In this document: positions 55,457 through 64,000 of the stretch, in pieces | Layout: the number at the start of each line of letters is the position of its first letter | Position numbering within the stretch: position 1 is the first letter of the stretch | NCBI GenBank assembly: GCA_965232165.1 | Contig: CBDDOY010000001.1 | Span: forward strand, 1,674,001-1,738,000 | DNA length: 64,000 nt | Reading direction: 5' to 3' | Source: UBA2779 sp965232165 | GTDB taxonomy: Bacteria > Spirochaetota > Spirochaetia > DSM-2461 | The notes under the pieces: model-generated | The model's database searches: none | Seen by the model: the letters and a program-made list of their open reading frames with translations, nothing else | Told to the model about the DNA's origin: nothing | Position numbers and translations under genes: made by a program

Positions 55457-55573
55457 ATGCAGAACAATTTTGATACGGACTGTTCTTTGATCTGCTGTTA
55501 TGCCGGCAATAGTGATATTTATAAAGCTGATATATCTGATCAGCTGCTATTTTTCGAAGGAGAAGGAAAATGA
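55457..55573 (+). CDS. 38-codon small ORF coupled to the Ig-like lipoprotein
   Basis: It starts at ATG 55457 with a strong AAGGAGG six bases upstream and ends in a TGA that overlaps the ATG of the next gene (ATGA). The peptide is acidic and has the Cys cluster DCSLICCYAG. It may be a translated leader that couples or regulates the downstream gene. No family recognised. Confidence 0.5.
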   Translation: MQNNFDTDCSLICCYAGNSDIYKADISDQLLFFEGEGK

Positions 55574-57633
55574 AGAAGTTTTCCTGGCTAATGAGCAGGG
55601 GAGCCCTGCTCTCAATCGGACTGTTGGCGTTTCTGGCATCGTGCCCGGGAACGACGGATGATGAGAACGGCGGTACAACGCAGCCGTCATTCACGTACAG
55701 CAGCGGAGTCACCGCAGAATTCGGCATGGCTCAGGACGCGGTAAGTTCTGCGCCGACGTGGACAAACCTGCCGGCGGGCGCCGTCACCTACAGCATCGAA
55801 GGGCCGCCGGACGGCTCGAATCTTAACGTTGAACCCGCCGTAGGTAATGACGGAGCTGTGACCGTCCCGAAAGACGCCCATGCCGCGACTGAGGACTGGA
55901 CCGTGACGGCCGCCGCTGGAGGCTCAGCGTACACGGCAAAGATCACGATAACAGTTAATCCGAAAGAACACACGATAGGAACGGTGTCCTATACGGCGAT
56001 AACCGCCAGCAAAGATGTTGAGATTACGCCGGTGAGACCGAGCTTTACAGACGCACTGCCAAGTGGCGCAGCGGCTGTATACACGGTGGCCCCCGCTCTT
56101 CCCGCCGGCATGGACCTCGACCCTGCCACGGGAGAAATTACCGGGACCCCCGCGGCGGAGCAGGCAGAGACGGAGCACACCGTTACACTCACCCTGACGG
56201 GGAACTATTCGGGAACGGCGACAGCCTCAATAACAGTCACCGTCACCGCTGACGCCAGGGCCCCCTGGGTGGAATCTCTGGATTATAATGAAAAACCGGC
56301 TCTGGTTTCAAAGGGCGGCGCAGTTGCCGGTGCAGTAACCATTCCCTCGCCCACCCTCACACAGATGACCGGAGTCCCATCTTCCATAACAGCAGTGTAT
56401 TCCAGCGTGGAAAACAGAGTTGCTGTCGACAGCAGCACTGGAGAGATCACCATCTCAGACGGAACGGATCTCTCGGACATTGACGGGGATGTCTTCACCT
56501 TCAATGTACAGGTACGCGACAACGGCGGCACCTATGCCACCTTCCAGAAGACGGTTACAGTAAACTTGAGGAAAGTAAAGAGCATTACATTCGGCACGCC
56601 TCCATCGCTGACCTACGGTGATGCACCCCGGATGTTGACAGCTCCTGCGGTGGATGTGGCGAACGGCGCCGACACCACGGTGACATATAGCACATCGGAT
56701 GCCGCTATTGCGGACGTGGACTCCGGGACAGGAGAATTGACGATAGCAGCGGCAGGAGTAGTTACCATAACGGCGACATCAACCTTTGACACTTCGGTTA
56801 AAGGTGAACAGACTCTCACTATCGCTCAAAAAAATATAAACGACCTTACAAACCTAACCTTTGGTGACCTGACGGTGTATGTAGGCATTGAATTCAGCGG
56901 TGCTATAACGGTGGTGAGCGGCTTGATCGGCAGCGACACAATGGCGGAGGCCTTGAGTTTTGTTCCGATTCCAACCGGCCCTGTCCAGGTGGATGAGGAT
57001 GGTGCTCTGACGATACCCGTGCAGAATAATACGAACAATCATGGTACGGTGCACGATATAACCGTAAATGGCACGGGGAACTACACAGGAAGCAAAGATA
57101 TCCAGGTGACTCTCAAAGTTATAGAGGAGTTGGTGTACAACCTAGGCGACACCGGCCCTGCCGGAGGGAAAATCTTCTATGTGAATCCTGATGCCGACAG
57201 CGATGGATGGACTTACCTGGAGGCGGCCCCCAGTGATTTTCCTGATTCTTATAAATGGGGTAATACTACGACAGAAGTAGGAAAAACAGGTACAGCCATA
57301 GGAACCGGAGAATCCAACACAGCGGCTATCGTTGCAGCTATGGTGACTGCCGGTTTCACAGACGACTATGCGGCAAAGGCATGCGCTGACTCCACATTGG
57401 GAGGGAAGGACGACTGGTTTTTGCCTTCCAAGGATGAGTTGAATGAGTTGTATAACAAGATATATTACGTAGGTTCAGGTGGCTTCAGACACGGCGCGTA
57501 CTACTGGTCCTCGTCGGAGGCCAGTTCGGACAAAGCGTCGATTCAGGAGGTCTACGATCCAGGCCCAGGCACCCAGTTAGACTTCGGCAAGGACATCGGC
57601 GGTATCTATGTTCGTGCGGTGAGGGCTTTTTAA
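55570..57633 (+). CDS. Multi-domain Ig-like surface lipoprotein
   Basis: A 687-residue lipoprotein (signal LLAFLASC, acylated Cys about 25). Several Ig-like or cadherin-like modules follow: a putative-Ig (He_PIG) type with PAGMDLDPATGEITGTP near 175-190, a further one near 230-335, a Big_2 type near 340-420 (YSTSDAAIADVDSGTGELTI) and another to about 520. The C-terminal 170 residues resemble DUF1566/fib_succ_major-type modules (GPAGGKIFYV, DDWFLPSKDELNELY, YYWSSSEA). GC content is higher than its surroundings. Probably an adhesin or surface ligand-binding protein. Confidence 0.8.
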   Translation: MKKFSWLMSRGALLSIGLLAFLASCPGTTDDENGGTTQPSFTYSSGVTAEFGMAQDAVSSAPTWTNLPAGAVTYSIEGPPDGSNLNVEPAVGNDGAVTVPKDAHAATEDWTVTAAAGGSAYTAKITITVNPKEHTIGTVSYTAITASKDVEITPVRPSFTDALPSGAAAVYTVAPALPAGMDLDPATGEITGTPAAEQAETEHTVTLTLTGNYSGTATASITVTVTADARAPWVESLDYNEKPALVSKGGAVAGAVTIPSPTLTQMTGVPSSITAVYSSVENRVAVDSSTGEITISDGTDLSDIDGDVFTFNVQVRDNGGTYATFQKTVTVNLRKVKSITFGTPPSLTYGDAPRMLTAPAVDVANGADTTVTYSTSDAAIADVDSGTGELTIAAAGVVTITATSTFDTSVKGEQTLTIAQKNINDLTNLTFGDLTVYVGIEFSGAITVVSGLIGSDTMAEALSFVPIPTGPVQVDEDGALTIPVQNNTNNHGTVHDITVNGTGNYTGSKDIQVTLKVIEELVYNLGDTGPAGGKIFYVNPDADSDGWTYLEAAPSDFPDSYKWGNTTTEVGKTGTAIGTGESNTAAIVAAMVTAGFTDDYAAKACADSTLGGKDDWFLPSKDELNELYNKIYYVGSGGFRHGAYYWSSSEASSDKASIQEVYDPGPGTQLDFGKDIGGIYVRAVRAF

Positions 57634-57653
57634 CTATTTGCCCATTTAACTAT

Positions 57654-57697
57654 GGCATTCAGCGTTGGTTAAGCCAGCGCTGAATGCCGCATTTCTT
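57654..57697 (+). terminator. Rho-independent terminator of the Ig-like lipoprotein gene
   Basis: A 15-bp stem (GGCATTCAGCG arm at 57654, complementary arm to 57688) with a 5-base loop, followed by CATTTCTT. It lies 20 bases past the stop. Confidence 0.75.
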
Positions 57698-57714
57698 ACA
57701 CAGCCTGAACTTAC

Positions 57715-57953
57715 GGGCACCTCTAAAAACCCATTGAGTTCTTGACTTGACCTGCCTGCCGCGCAGGGCACGGCGCAGGCAGGTCTTTTCCGCCGCTACT
57801 GCGTTGTCAAAATACTCAACTAAGCTTAAGCTGCGCTCCGCTTTTGCCGCCTTGCATCAAGAAAAAATTTAATCAGGTGTGTACCGCAGGGCGTAGCCCG
57901 AGGAACACACCGCCACTGCGCCAAATTCCAAAAACGGTTTTTTAGAGGTGCCC
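57715..57953. mobile_element. MITE copy 3, 239 bp, with internal palindrome
   Basis: Ends match copies 1 and 2 (GGGCACCTCTAA). Target duplication TTAC at 57711-57714 and 57954-57957. It differs from the others by a GC-rich palindromic insert near 57755-57785 and a distinct right half. Confidence 0.88.
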
Positions 57954-57959
57954 TTACAT

Positions 57960-58224
57960 AGGGCTTGCTTAAAAAGTATTTTTGACTCTGAATACCAGTA
58001 TAATGAATCAAAACTGGATTATAAGTGAGCCAGAATGCAATGATTTGAGAAACTTCGGGGGAATTTTGATTTCTGCTTATTACTCAGGTGCAAAGGTTTT
58101 GAGCCATTTTCCGCATTTCCCTTGCACCTGTTTTGTCAGGAATAGATAGCAAGGTTGCTCTAAAGCATTTGTAACAGGCTTTTACCTTGAAAATCTATAG
58201 ATTATGACTTTTTAAGCAAGCCCT
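57960..58224. mobile_element. MITE of the IS1182/IS5-like family, 265 bp
   Basis: Both ends carry AGGGCTTGCTTAAAAAGT inverted repeats, and the 4-bp duplication ACAT lies at 57956-57959 and 58225-58228. Internal text resembles the non-coding left end of the full element (TCAGGTGCAA... CCTTGCAC). It inserted next to MITE copy 3, sharing bases of its duplication. It would need the transposase at 9883 to move. Confidence 0.88.
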
Positions 58225-58228
58225 ACAT

Positions 58229-58824
58229 AGAATTGCTGGCGCTTCTTCAGGCAGCGCATCATTAAGTTGTGAGTTGTGGATTATCAGCTTGTGCGGTGAA
58301 CGCAGAGGGGTGAATTGTGATTCCATCTCTGATCGCCGGTCGAATGGTATGAAGCATGGCCTTTGAATTCTGATCCGCAGAAGAGGAAAGTGCAAAAACC
58401 GGATGTTAGGCACTATAAATTGCAATGGAATGAATATAGTGCTTCAAATTGCGGTATTCATACATATCCATGGGTAAAATTGAGGTGTTGCGAGATATGT
58501 AAGCCTAAATTTGAGTTATAGCGGCTTCAGTGGCCGTAAAAAATTACCAAGGCTGTCTAGTTTGGTGAACTTGGGTTAGGGCTTCTTGGAGTGCCGACGA
58601 TAGGAATTCTCTCTACCCCGCATTGTTACAATTCCGGCTCTACAGGGCTGAAAACCTGACAACTGTATAAATTCCATCCACGATGGGTTTCAATAAGGCC
58701 CTGCACGATCAATCTGACAATTCTTCTCCTGTCTGCCGGGTGATTCGAGAATTACAGGGACACAGCGAATTTGTCATATTGAAGCAGTCGCAAACTTCCG
58801 GGCACTATATAAATGCGGCTGCTC
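58229..58824. other. Non-coding region with winged-helix remnant
   Basis: No intact gene. Positions 58664-58775 read, on the minus strand, a decayed winged-helix end (IETHRGWNLY), the same family as at 32494-32609, interrupted by stops. The rest shows nothing recognised. Confidence 0.45.
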
Positions 58825-61365
58825 CTAGTCCAGTATGCTGGAGCTTATATCGTAGGATTCGGAGTTCGGAGGCGATGATGATTCCTCGTAGAGGTAGAGA
58901 GGTTCAATCCCCAGTTCTTCAAAGAGATCCCGAGTGGTATTCGACGATATTGTCGGGTCATTGATATTCAAGGTGGAAGAATCTACGGCGATTCTGATTG
59001 TTTGAGTTTCCTCTTGTTCGGCCTCAAACGCGGCCAAGGGGCTGCTGGCCCTAGGTTCAGTGCCAGCGATAAAGACTTCGGATATGCGATGTTTTCTGGG
59101 TGTGTCCTTGTCGGGCCTCATGCCGGTTCTTCTGTCAATTTGAACTTCCACAATTCCGGTTCCCGGCTTCGGGAAATCTATCCTTGGAAGATTTTCATGT
59201 ATGGCTTTCATATAATGCGCCCACACGGGTCCAGTTGATGTGGCGCCGGTTTGATCCGTCCCAAGAGAATTCCCTCTTTTGTCAAAACCTATCCAGATGA
59301 CCGTGGTATAATATGGGCTGAAGCCCACGGTCCAGGCATCCGTCCAGTTCTGTGTCGTGCCTGTTTTGCCTGCAATGGGCATGCCGTCGAATCCTCCGAC
59401 AGTTCGGCGCGCATATGCGAGGGTGCCCATACTGACAGTGGATTGGAGCAGGCTGGCCATGACATAGGATGCCTGAGGGGATAGAACTTGGAGATCCCTC
59501 TGTGTCTGCGCTCTTCTAAGCTCTCTCTCCGGATTAACGATGATGTTTCCGTCTCTATCCTCTATATAGCGTATGGCGAGTGGCTCAACCGCATGTCCGC
59601 GATTTCCCATTGTCGCATAGGCCCTGGCTAGGCTTACAGGAGTTACACTCAGTGTTCCAAGCCCTAATGGATAGAAGCGATCGAAGGTCTGTCCAATTTC
59701 CTGTGGATCGGTGATGCCGAGAAGTGCGGCGGATCGGGCGATTGCCGCATCAAATCCTATGGACTCCAGCACTATGAGTGCGGGAATGTTCAAAGATCTC
59801 GCGAGGGCTTCTCTCAGGCGGACATATCCATGCCATCGGCCAAAATAATTCCCTGGAACATAGAGGGTGCCATCAGGACTGACAAACTGTTCGGGGCCAT
59901 CATAGATGAGACTGGCCGGGGTATATGTGCCGGAGCTGATGGCTTCAGCGTAGTACAGGGGCTTGAATGCCGAGCCAGGCATGACATAGGCGTTCATAGC
60001 GCGGTTAAACTGATTGTTTCTGTTGAACTCACTGCCTCCCACCATCGCTAGGATATAACCGTTCTTGTTGTCAATGGTAATCAATGCGGTTTCCACATTG
60101 TTCATCTGGGCATGGCTCTTGGCATCCTTATAAGCCAAGTTTGTCAGGGATTTCAGATTAGATATACCATAGGTCATAGATAATGTGTCTAACAGGGGAG
60201 TGAGTTCGTTTTCAAAATATCTCCGGGCTTGACGGCTGTTCTGTACTCCGGCTACTTGAATGCCTGGAATACCAAAGGCCAATGAGAGTAAATCTATTGT
60301 CTCTACTAAACTATTCGAAGAGTAATTCATCTTCGCCTTTCTGTCTTTTTGATACTTGAGATTCCATTGACTTAGCCCTTTGGCTATCTCCTGGTCGGCA
60401 ATTGCCTGATAATCCAGGTTCAAGGTTGTGTGAATCACATAGCCGTCTTTGTAGATATTCTGTTGACCAAAGAGGTACTGTTCAATCTCCTGTCTGATGT
60501 ATTCGCTGAAGTACGGAGCTTTGTCCTCTGCTAAGCGGTCAAAGTATGGCGAATCGGAAGGGGAGCGAGACCAGTCGAAATCGTTCCAATAATCCTGAAA
60601 CGAAGTATCGGCCTCATCCCGTGTGATGAAGTCGGCATTCACCATTTGATCGAGTATTTGCCGTTGTCGGGTTCGGGCCGCATCCGGTTTAATAATCGGG
60701 GAATACAAGCCCGAGCCCGCAAGTTGTATCGCCAGCATTACCGACTCGGCGGGGGTGTTTTCAACCGAAGTATGGCCGAAGAAGAACTGACTAGCCGCCT
60801 CCACTCCGTAAGTGTTATGCCCGAAATACACAGAATTGAGATATTGTTCGAGTATCTCAAGCTTCGTGAAACGGCGCTCTATCTGGTAGGCCCACCATAG
60901 TTCCTTGAGTTTGCGGTTCAATGTGATATCCGTCCTATCGGCATGCCTGGCACCGGCCAACTGCATGGTGATGGTGCTGGCTCCCTGCAGTGAACCCTTG
61001 CCGGTAACTATATAACGGGTGGTTTGCAGGAAGGCACGGAGAAAGCCCGTGAAGGAAAAGCCATTGTGCTCAAAAAAAGGCGTATCCTCCCGAGTCAGCA
61101 CAGCGTAAATTAGGTTCTCAGGCAATGAATTAATGGGGAGGATTTCGCGTTTCTCATCCGAGAAGAACTCGGTAATCAGATTGCCGTTTATATCCAAGAC
61201 ACGTGATGGGATGGCCGGTCTTGATGCGATCAGTTCATCCATATCCATTGTGTTTTTATTCACTGCAATGATCATGCCGAGCGCCATTCCCAAACCCGCA
61301 GCAGTTATTAACAGTATACTCACGTATAGGAAGATGACTTTCCGGTGTTTACCCTTAAGAAGCAT
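58825..61365 (-). CDS. mrcA: Class A penicillin-binding protein (PBP1A-like)
   Basis: An 846-residue bifunctional murein synthase. One N-terminal helix (about 10-33) anchors it. The glycosyltransferase (GT51) domain has REDTPFFEHNG, GASTITMQLA and RRFTKLEILEQYLNS. The transpeptidase has SxxK in PGSAFKPL, SLN in RSLNIPA and KTGTT. A negatively charged tail follows. The second tandem array lies just upstream of its start. Confidence 0.95.
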   Translation of the reverse strand: MLLKGKHRKVIFLYVSILLITAAGLGMALGMIIAVNKNTMDMDELIASRPAIPSRVLDINGNLITEFFSDEKREILPINSLPENLIYAVLTREDTPFFEHNGFSFTGFLRAFLQTTRYIVTGKGSLQGASTITMQLAGARHADRTDITLNRKLKELWWAYQIERRFTKLEILEQYLNSVYFGHNTYGVEAASQFFFGHTSVENTPAESVMLAIQLAGSGLYSPIIKPDAARTRQRQILDQMVNADFITRDEADTSFQDYWNDFDWSRSPSDSPYFDRLAEDKAPYFSEYIRQEIEQYLFGQQNIYKDGYVIHTTLNLDYQAIADQEIAKGLSQWNLKYQKDRKAKMNYSSNSLVETIDLLSLAFGIPGIQVAGVQNSRQARRYFENELTPLLDTLSMTYGISNLKSLTNLAYKDAKSHAQMNNVETALITIDNKNGYILAMVGGSEFNRNNQFNRAMNAYVMPGSAFKPLYYAEAISSGTYTPASLIYDGPEQFVSPDGTLYVPGNYFGRWHGYVRLREALARSLNIPALIVLESIGFDAAIARSAALLGITDPQEIGQTFDRFYPLGLGTLSVTPVSLARAYATMGNRGHAVEPLAIRYIEDRDGNIIVNPERELRRAQTQRDLQVLSPQASYVMASLLQSTVSMGTLAYARRTVGGFDGMPIAGKTGTTQNWTDAWTVGFSPYYTTVIWIGFDKRGNSLGTDQTGATSTGPVWAHYMKAIHENLPRIDFPKPGTGIVEVQIDRRTGMRPDKDTPRKHRISEVFIAGTEPRASSPLAAFEAEQEETQTIRIAVDSSTLNINDPTISSNTTRDLFEELGIEPLYLYEESSSPPNSESYDISSSILD

Positions 61366-61423
61366 AGGTAACGGTAGTTGGGAGCCTAGGTCTTGTCAAG
61401 GAGTATCTCCTGCGTAATTGGAG

Positions 61424-62099
61424 GGGTCAAGACATAGGTAACACTCGAGGGGAGGGGTCAAGACATAGGTAACACTCGAGGGGAGGGGTCAAGACATAGG
61501 TAACACTCGAGGGGAGGGGTCAAGACATAGGTAACACTCGAGGGGAGGGGTCAAGACATAGGTAACACTCGAGGGGAGGGGTCAAGACATAGGTAACACT
61601 CGAGGGGAGGGGTCAAGACATAGGTAACACTCGAGGGGAGGGGTCAAGACATAGGTAACACTCGAGGGGAGGGGTCAAGACATAGGTAACACTCGAGGGG
61701 AGGGGTCAAGACATAGGTAACACTCGAGGGGAGGGGTCAAGACATAGGTAACACTCGAGGGGAGGGGTCAAGACATAGGTAACACTCGAGGGGAGGGGTC
61801 AAGACATAGGTAACACTCGAGGGGAGGGGTCAAGACATAGGTAACACTCGAGGGGAGGGGTCAAGACATAGGTAACACTCGAGGGGAGGGGTCAAGACAT
61901 AGGTAACACTCGAGGGGAGGGGTCAAGACATAGGTAACACTCGAGGGGAGGGGTCAAGACATAGGTAACACTCGAGGGGAGGGGTCAAGACATAGGTAAC
62001 ACTCGAGGGGAGGGGTCAAGACATAGGTAACACTCGAGGGGAGGGGTCAAGACATAGGTAACACTCGAGGGGAGGGGTCAAGACATAGGTAACACTCGA
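61424..62099 (+). repeat. 22-copy tandem array of a 31-bp unit from an IS481-like end
   Basis: The unit, GTCAAGACATAGG followed by TAACACTCGAGGGGAGGG, begins at 61426 and recurs every 31 bases to 62077. It shares the core GACATAGGTAACACTCGAG with the array at 34647 but has a different linker (GGGGAGGGGTCA instead of GGTTCAG). It leads into a single 25-bp-type unit, then the 82-bp IS481-like start. It begins 59 bases upstream of the PBP start codon. Confidence 0.95.
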
Positions 62100-62181
62100 G
62101 GTTCAGGACATAGGTAACACTTTTAGCCGAGCATGGTAACACCTTGGAGGTGGAAGCATGCCTTGGCAGGAGAGAAATACC
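62100..62181 (+). mobile_element. 82-bp truncated start of an IS481-like element, second copy
   Basis: Identical to 35317-35398 except one base (A to G before the ATG). It keeps the RBS and ATG (62158) of the transposase, MPWQERNT, then departs into unrelated sequence. The resulting frame runs about 40 codons (to LF stop near 62293) and has no likeness to a transposase. Confidence 0.75.
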
Positions 62182-62484
62182 TGCTATAAAAGGGAACTTA
62201 AATTTTCAATGAAAATAGGAAATATCTGGCTTTTGTCCAAATCAGGGGTGCAATTTCATAGCGCCTGTGATACTGACAAAGCCAAGTTATTTTAAATGTT
62301 CTCCTATGTGTAATTTGTGATGATGTGAAGCAGCACAAGGAGAATTCTGTCGGTATGTACCTGAAGGAAGTCCGACTTAAAACACCATTCCTTCCGCCTT
62401 ATTTTCCTTGCTCTGAAAGAGAGATTCCGGGAGAATGTTGAAGAAGCGGTATCGAAGAACCAAATGAAAACGAATTATTTCTAT
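62182..62484. other. Non-coding region upstream of the IS30 element
   Basis: Nothing recognised on either strand beyond short, composition-driven frames. Confidence 0.35.
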
Positions 62485-62485
62485 A

Positions 62486-62514
62486 TTGTCAATCGAACAC
62501 ATTGTGTTATAATT
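62486..62514 (+). promoter_or_regulatory. Displaced sigma-70 promoter of the SUMF1-like gene
   Basis: TTGTCA (62486-62491), a 16-base spacer and TATAAT (62508-62513) form a near-consensus promoter. In the empty site it would have read straight into the gene at 63791; the IS30 insertion now separates them by over 1.2 kb. Confidence 0.65.
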
Positions 62515-62518
62515 AATT

Positions 62519-63742
62519 GGTGAATTGTAACATTAACTGTCCGCGATAAAGAGGGCAAAAGAAGCCCCATGAAACTCATGTATACTGCTTATATGAAAAG
62601 ACAGGAGTTAACATGGGACAAGAACACAATAGCACAAGCTATAGAAGGGGAAAACACTTCAATTGGGAGGAACGGCTAATTCTGGAAAGAATGATCCGCA
62701 AAAAAGGGAAGGACATGCTGACAATCAAACAGATGGCAATCATCCTGGATCGCCATGAAAGAAGTATACGGAGAGAACTCAAACGAGGATCGGTTACACT
62801 TCAGAATAGTGATTTATCTGCATATATGACCTATAGCGCGGACATTGGCCAGAGAAAAGCCCGTAGGGAGCTTGAAGCAAAGGGACCAGCATTGAAGCTT
62901 GGTGCCGATTACAAATTTGTCAAGGAGACCCAAAAGCTCCTTAAAAAGAAATACAGCCCTGACTCAGTCATAATGCATTATAAGAAGTACTCATGGCCAA
63001 CGGGTACAAGAATCAGTACGAAAACCCTCTACCGGTATATCTATGAAGGCCTGCTGGGGAATGCCGAGAATTATCTGCTTCGGGGTAAAAGGAGGTGCAA
63101 GAATGGCTCAAATGGCCATAAGAGGCATAACAGAGCGAAATCAGCAATGAAAAGTATTTCGACCAGACCGGCGTATATTGAGGATCGAGAAGAATTTGGT
63201 CATTGGGAAATAGACAGCGTTGTGGGTGCTGAAGGCAAGGGCAAGCAAACTCTCATGACACTTGTAGAACGCTCAGGACGGGTGGTCATCATGGAAAAGT
63301 TGCCCGATGGAACATCGGGCAGCCTTGTAAAAACTCTGGACAAATTGGAGAGAAAACTGGGCAGTCGGCAGTTTTGGAGGGTGTTTAAGTCAATCACATG
63401 CGACAACGGCGGTGAATTTATGGATAGCGAGAATATGGAACGCTCCTGCTTAACCCAGCGCAAGAGAACGACTATTTACTACGCGCACCCATACTCATCG
63501 TGGGAACGGGGAAGTAATGAAAATGCCAATGGCTTAATACGGCGATTCATACCTAAAAGTTGTGATATTGGCCGTTACAGCAAGAAGGATATAAAAATGA
63601 TACAGGATTGGGTGAACAACTACCCACGGCGGATACTGGGTGGTAAGTCGGCCAATGAGGCTATCGGAATTCATCTGATAGCTTGAGGTATAAGAGAGCA
63701 TGAGTTTCATGGAAAAGTGGACAGTTAACTTGACAAGTTACC
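62519..63742 (+). mobile_element. IS30-family element, 1224 bp, with 15-bp direct repeats
   Basis: The ends are inverted repeats beginning GGT and sharing TTAACTGTCC (19 of 24 positions). Immediately outside, GTGTTATAATTAATT is present at both 62504-62518 and 63743-63757, a 15-bp duplication. This is long for IS30, where 2-3 bp is the textbook size. Confidence 0.85.
62613..63686 (+). CDS. IS30-family transposase
   Basis: A 357-residue transposase with an N-terminal helix-turn-helix (LTIKQMAIILDRHERSIRREL) and a DDE domain with HWEIDSVVG, ITCDNGGEF and SNENANGLIRRF. The frame is complete; CAGGAG precedes the ATG. Likely active. Confidence 0.95.
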   Translation: MGQEHNSTSYRRGKHFNWEERLILERMIRKKGKDMLTIKQMAIILDRHERSIRRELKRGSVTLQNSDLSAYMTYSADIGQRKARRELEAKGPALKLGADYKFVKETQKLLKKKYSPDSVIMHYKKYSWPTGTRISTKTLYRYIYEGLLGNAENYLLRGKRRCKNGSNGHKRHNRAKSAMKSISTRPAYIEDREEFGHWEIDSVVGAEGKGKQTLMTLVERSGRVVIMEKLPDGTSGSLVKTLDKLERKLGSRQFWRVFKSITCDNGGEFMDSENMERSCLTQRKRTTIYYAHPYSSWERGSNENANGLIRRFIPKSCDIGRYSKKDIKMIQDWVNNYPRRILGGKSANEAIGIHLIA

Positions 63743-63751
63743 GTGTTATAA
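63725..63751 (+). promoter_or_regulatory. Hybrid promoter: IS30 end plus duplicated -10
   Basis: TTAACT from the IS30 end repeat (about 63725-63730), a 16-base spacer and TATAAT (63747-63752) in the duplicated target could form a working promoter for the gene at 63791, replacing the original -35. Sequence-based inference only. Confidence 0.5.
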
Positions 63752-63790
63752 TTAATTTGCTCAAGCTGAAGTCTTGGAGAGAAGAGAAGG

Positions 63791-64000
63791 ATGAAAAACA
63801 GGAAAACAATGGGCGTGCTGCTGATAATGGCACTGTTGGTTTTGGCGGGTTGTATTGATCCCGTGAGAGATGAAGGTGTTCTGCCGACAGAGAACCTGAT
63901 GGTGCGTGTGGAGGGGGGCAGCTTCCAAATGGGCTCGCCTTTAAGCGAACCAGGGCAGTTTGATGGCGAAGGACCACAGCACCGGGTGACGGTGAGTACG
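63791..64000 (+). CDS. Formylglycine-generating-enzyme-like (SUMF1) lipoprotein, 3' end cut off
   Basis: The first 70 codons are visible. A lipoprotein signal (LLVLAGC, Cys 20) is followed by VRVEGGSFQMGSP and QHRVTV, the opening of the FGE-sulfatase (SUMF1) fold. In treponemes many such domains are not sulfatase activators but surface proteins. AGAAGG precedes the ATG. Confidence 0.88.
   Translation, partial: MKNRKTMGVLLIMALLVLAGCIDPVRDEGVLPTENLMVRVEGGSFQMGSPLSEPGQFDGEGPQHRVTVST

Noticed and set aside
61424..62099. CRISPR array
   Set aside because: Every 31-bp unit is the same, including the linker; there are no unique spacers.

Overview
This 64 kb window comes from an anaerobic spirochaete, most likely a free-living or digester/gut relative of Treponema (Spirochaetales). 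The evidence is a 286-residue periplasmic FlaB-type flagellin with a sigma-28-like promoter, PEGA-domain and SH3-domain envelope proteins of the treponemal kind, a multi-domain Ig-like lipoprotein, a superoxide reductase/ferritin/rubredoxin oxygen-defence cluster, and a LolCDE-like lipoprotein exporter. Genus placement is inference; no rRNA is present.

Layout. 1-8355: a cut-off basic-tailed protein, prfB (with the in-frame UGA +1 frameshift), a PEGA protein, ftsY, a secreted/lipoprotein of unknown role and lolC/D/E-like genes, mostly with overlapping starts and stops. 8356-11926: an IS30 remnant, ychF, then a 137-bp tandem repeat field invaded by a complete 1585-bp IS1182/IS5-like element. 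11927-16058: clpC and an SH3 lipoprotein. 16059-16620: layered repeat and IS debris. 16631-25368: cca, flaB, a thiamine pyrophosphokinase, a band-7-like membrane protein, a HAD hydrolase, asd and a DinG-like helicase. 25421-32327: a dihydroorotate-dehydrogenase-like protein, groES and a Gld-type ABC export operon. 32816-34557: a ferric-reductase-like flavocytochrome with a small secreted partner carrying a possible flavinylation motif. 34647-35398: a 28-copy array derived from an IS481-like end. 35414-39541: DUF188, manA, an FmdB zinc ribbon and a large MBL-fold/cNMP-like protein. 39714-46818: a HEAT-repeat protein, a rubrerythrin remnant, superoxide reductase, ferritin, rubredoxin, aroC, aroK, engB, an AI-2E family protein and an alpha/beta hydrolase.

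46796-58230 is heavily remodelled. A MATE-like transporter is split by a 1401-bp IS256-family element with a 9-bp target duplication. A tRNA-Val follows, then a small secreted protein split by a 164-bp MITE. A lemA-TPM-TPM operon comes next, then a second IS256-family element abutting half a sugar ABC permease, a broken copy of the first IS256 element, a large Ig-like lipoprotein with a 38-codon upstream ORF, and two more MITEs. 58825-64000 holds a class A penicillin-binding protein, a second iterated IS-end array (22 units of 31 bp), an IS30 element with 15-bp direct repeats, and the start of a formylglycine-generating-enzyme-like lipoprotein whose promoter the IS30 split.

The housekeeping genes are ordinary. 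The most unusual features are (1) two long tandem arrays built independently from the same IS481-like end, each just upstream of a minus-strand gene and each followed by the same 82-bp truncated IS start; (2) the candidate flavinylated electron-transfer pair; (3) a set of mobile insertions whose empty sites can be rebuilt from the sequence, restoring intact genes or promoters.
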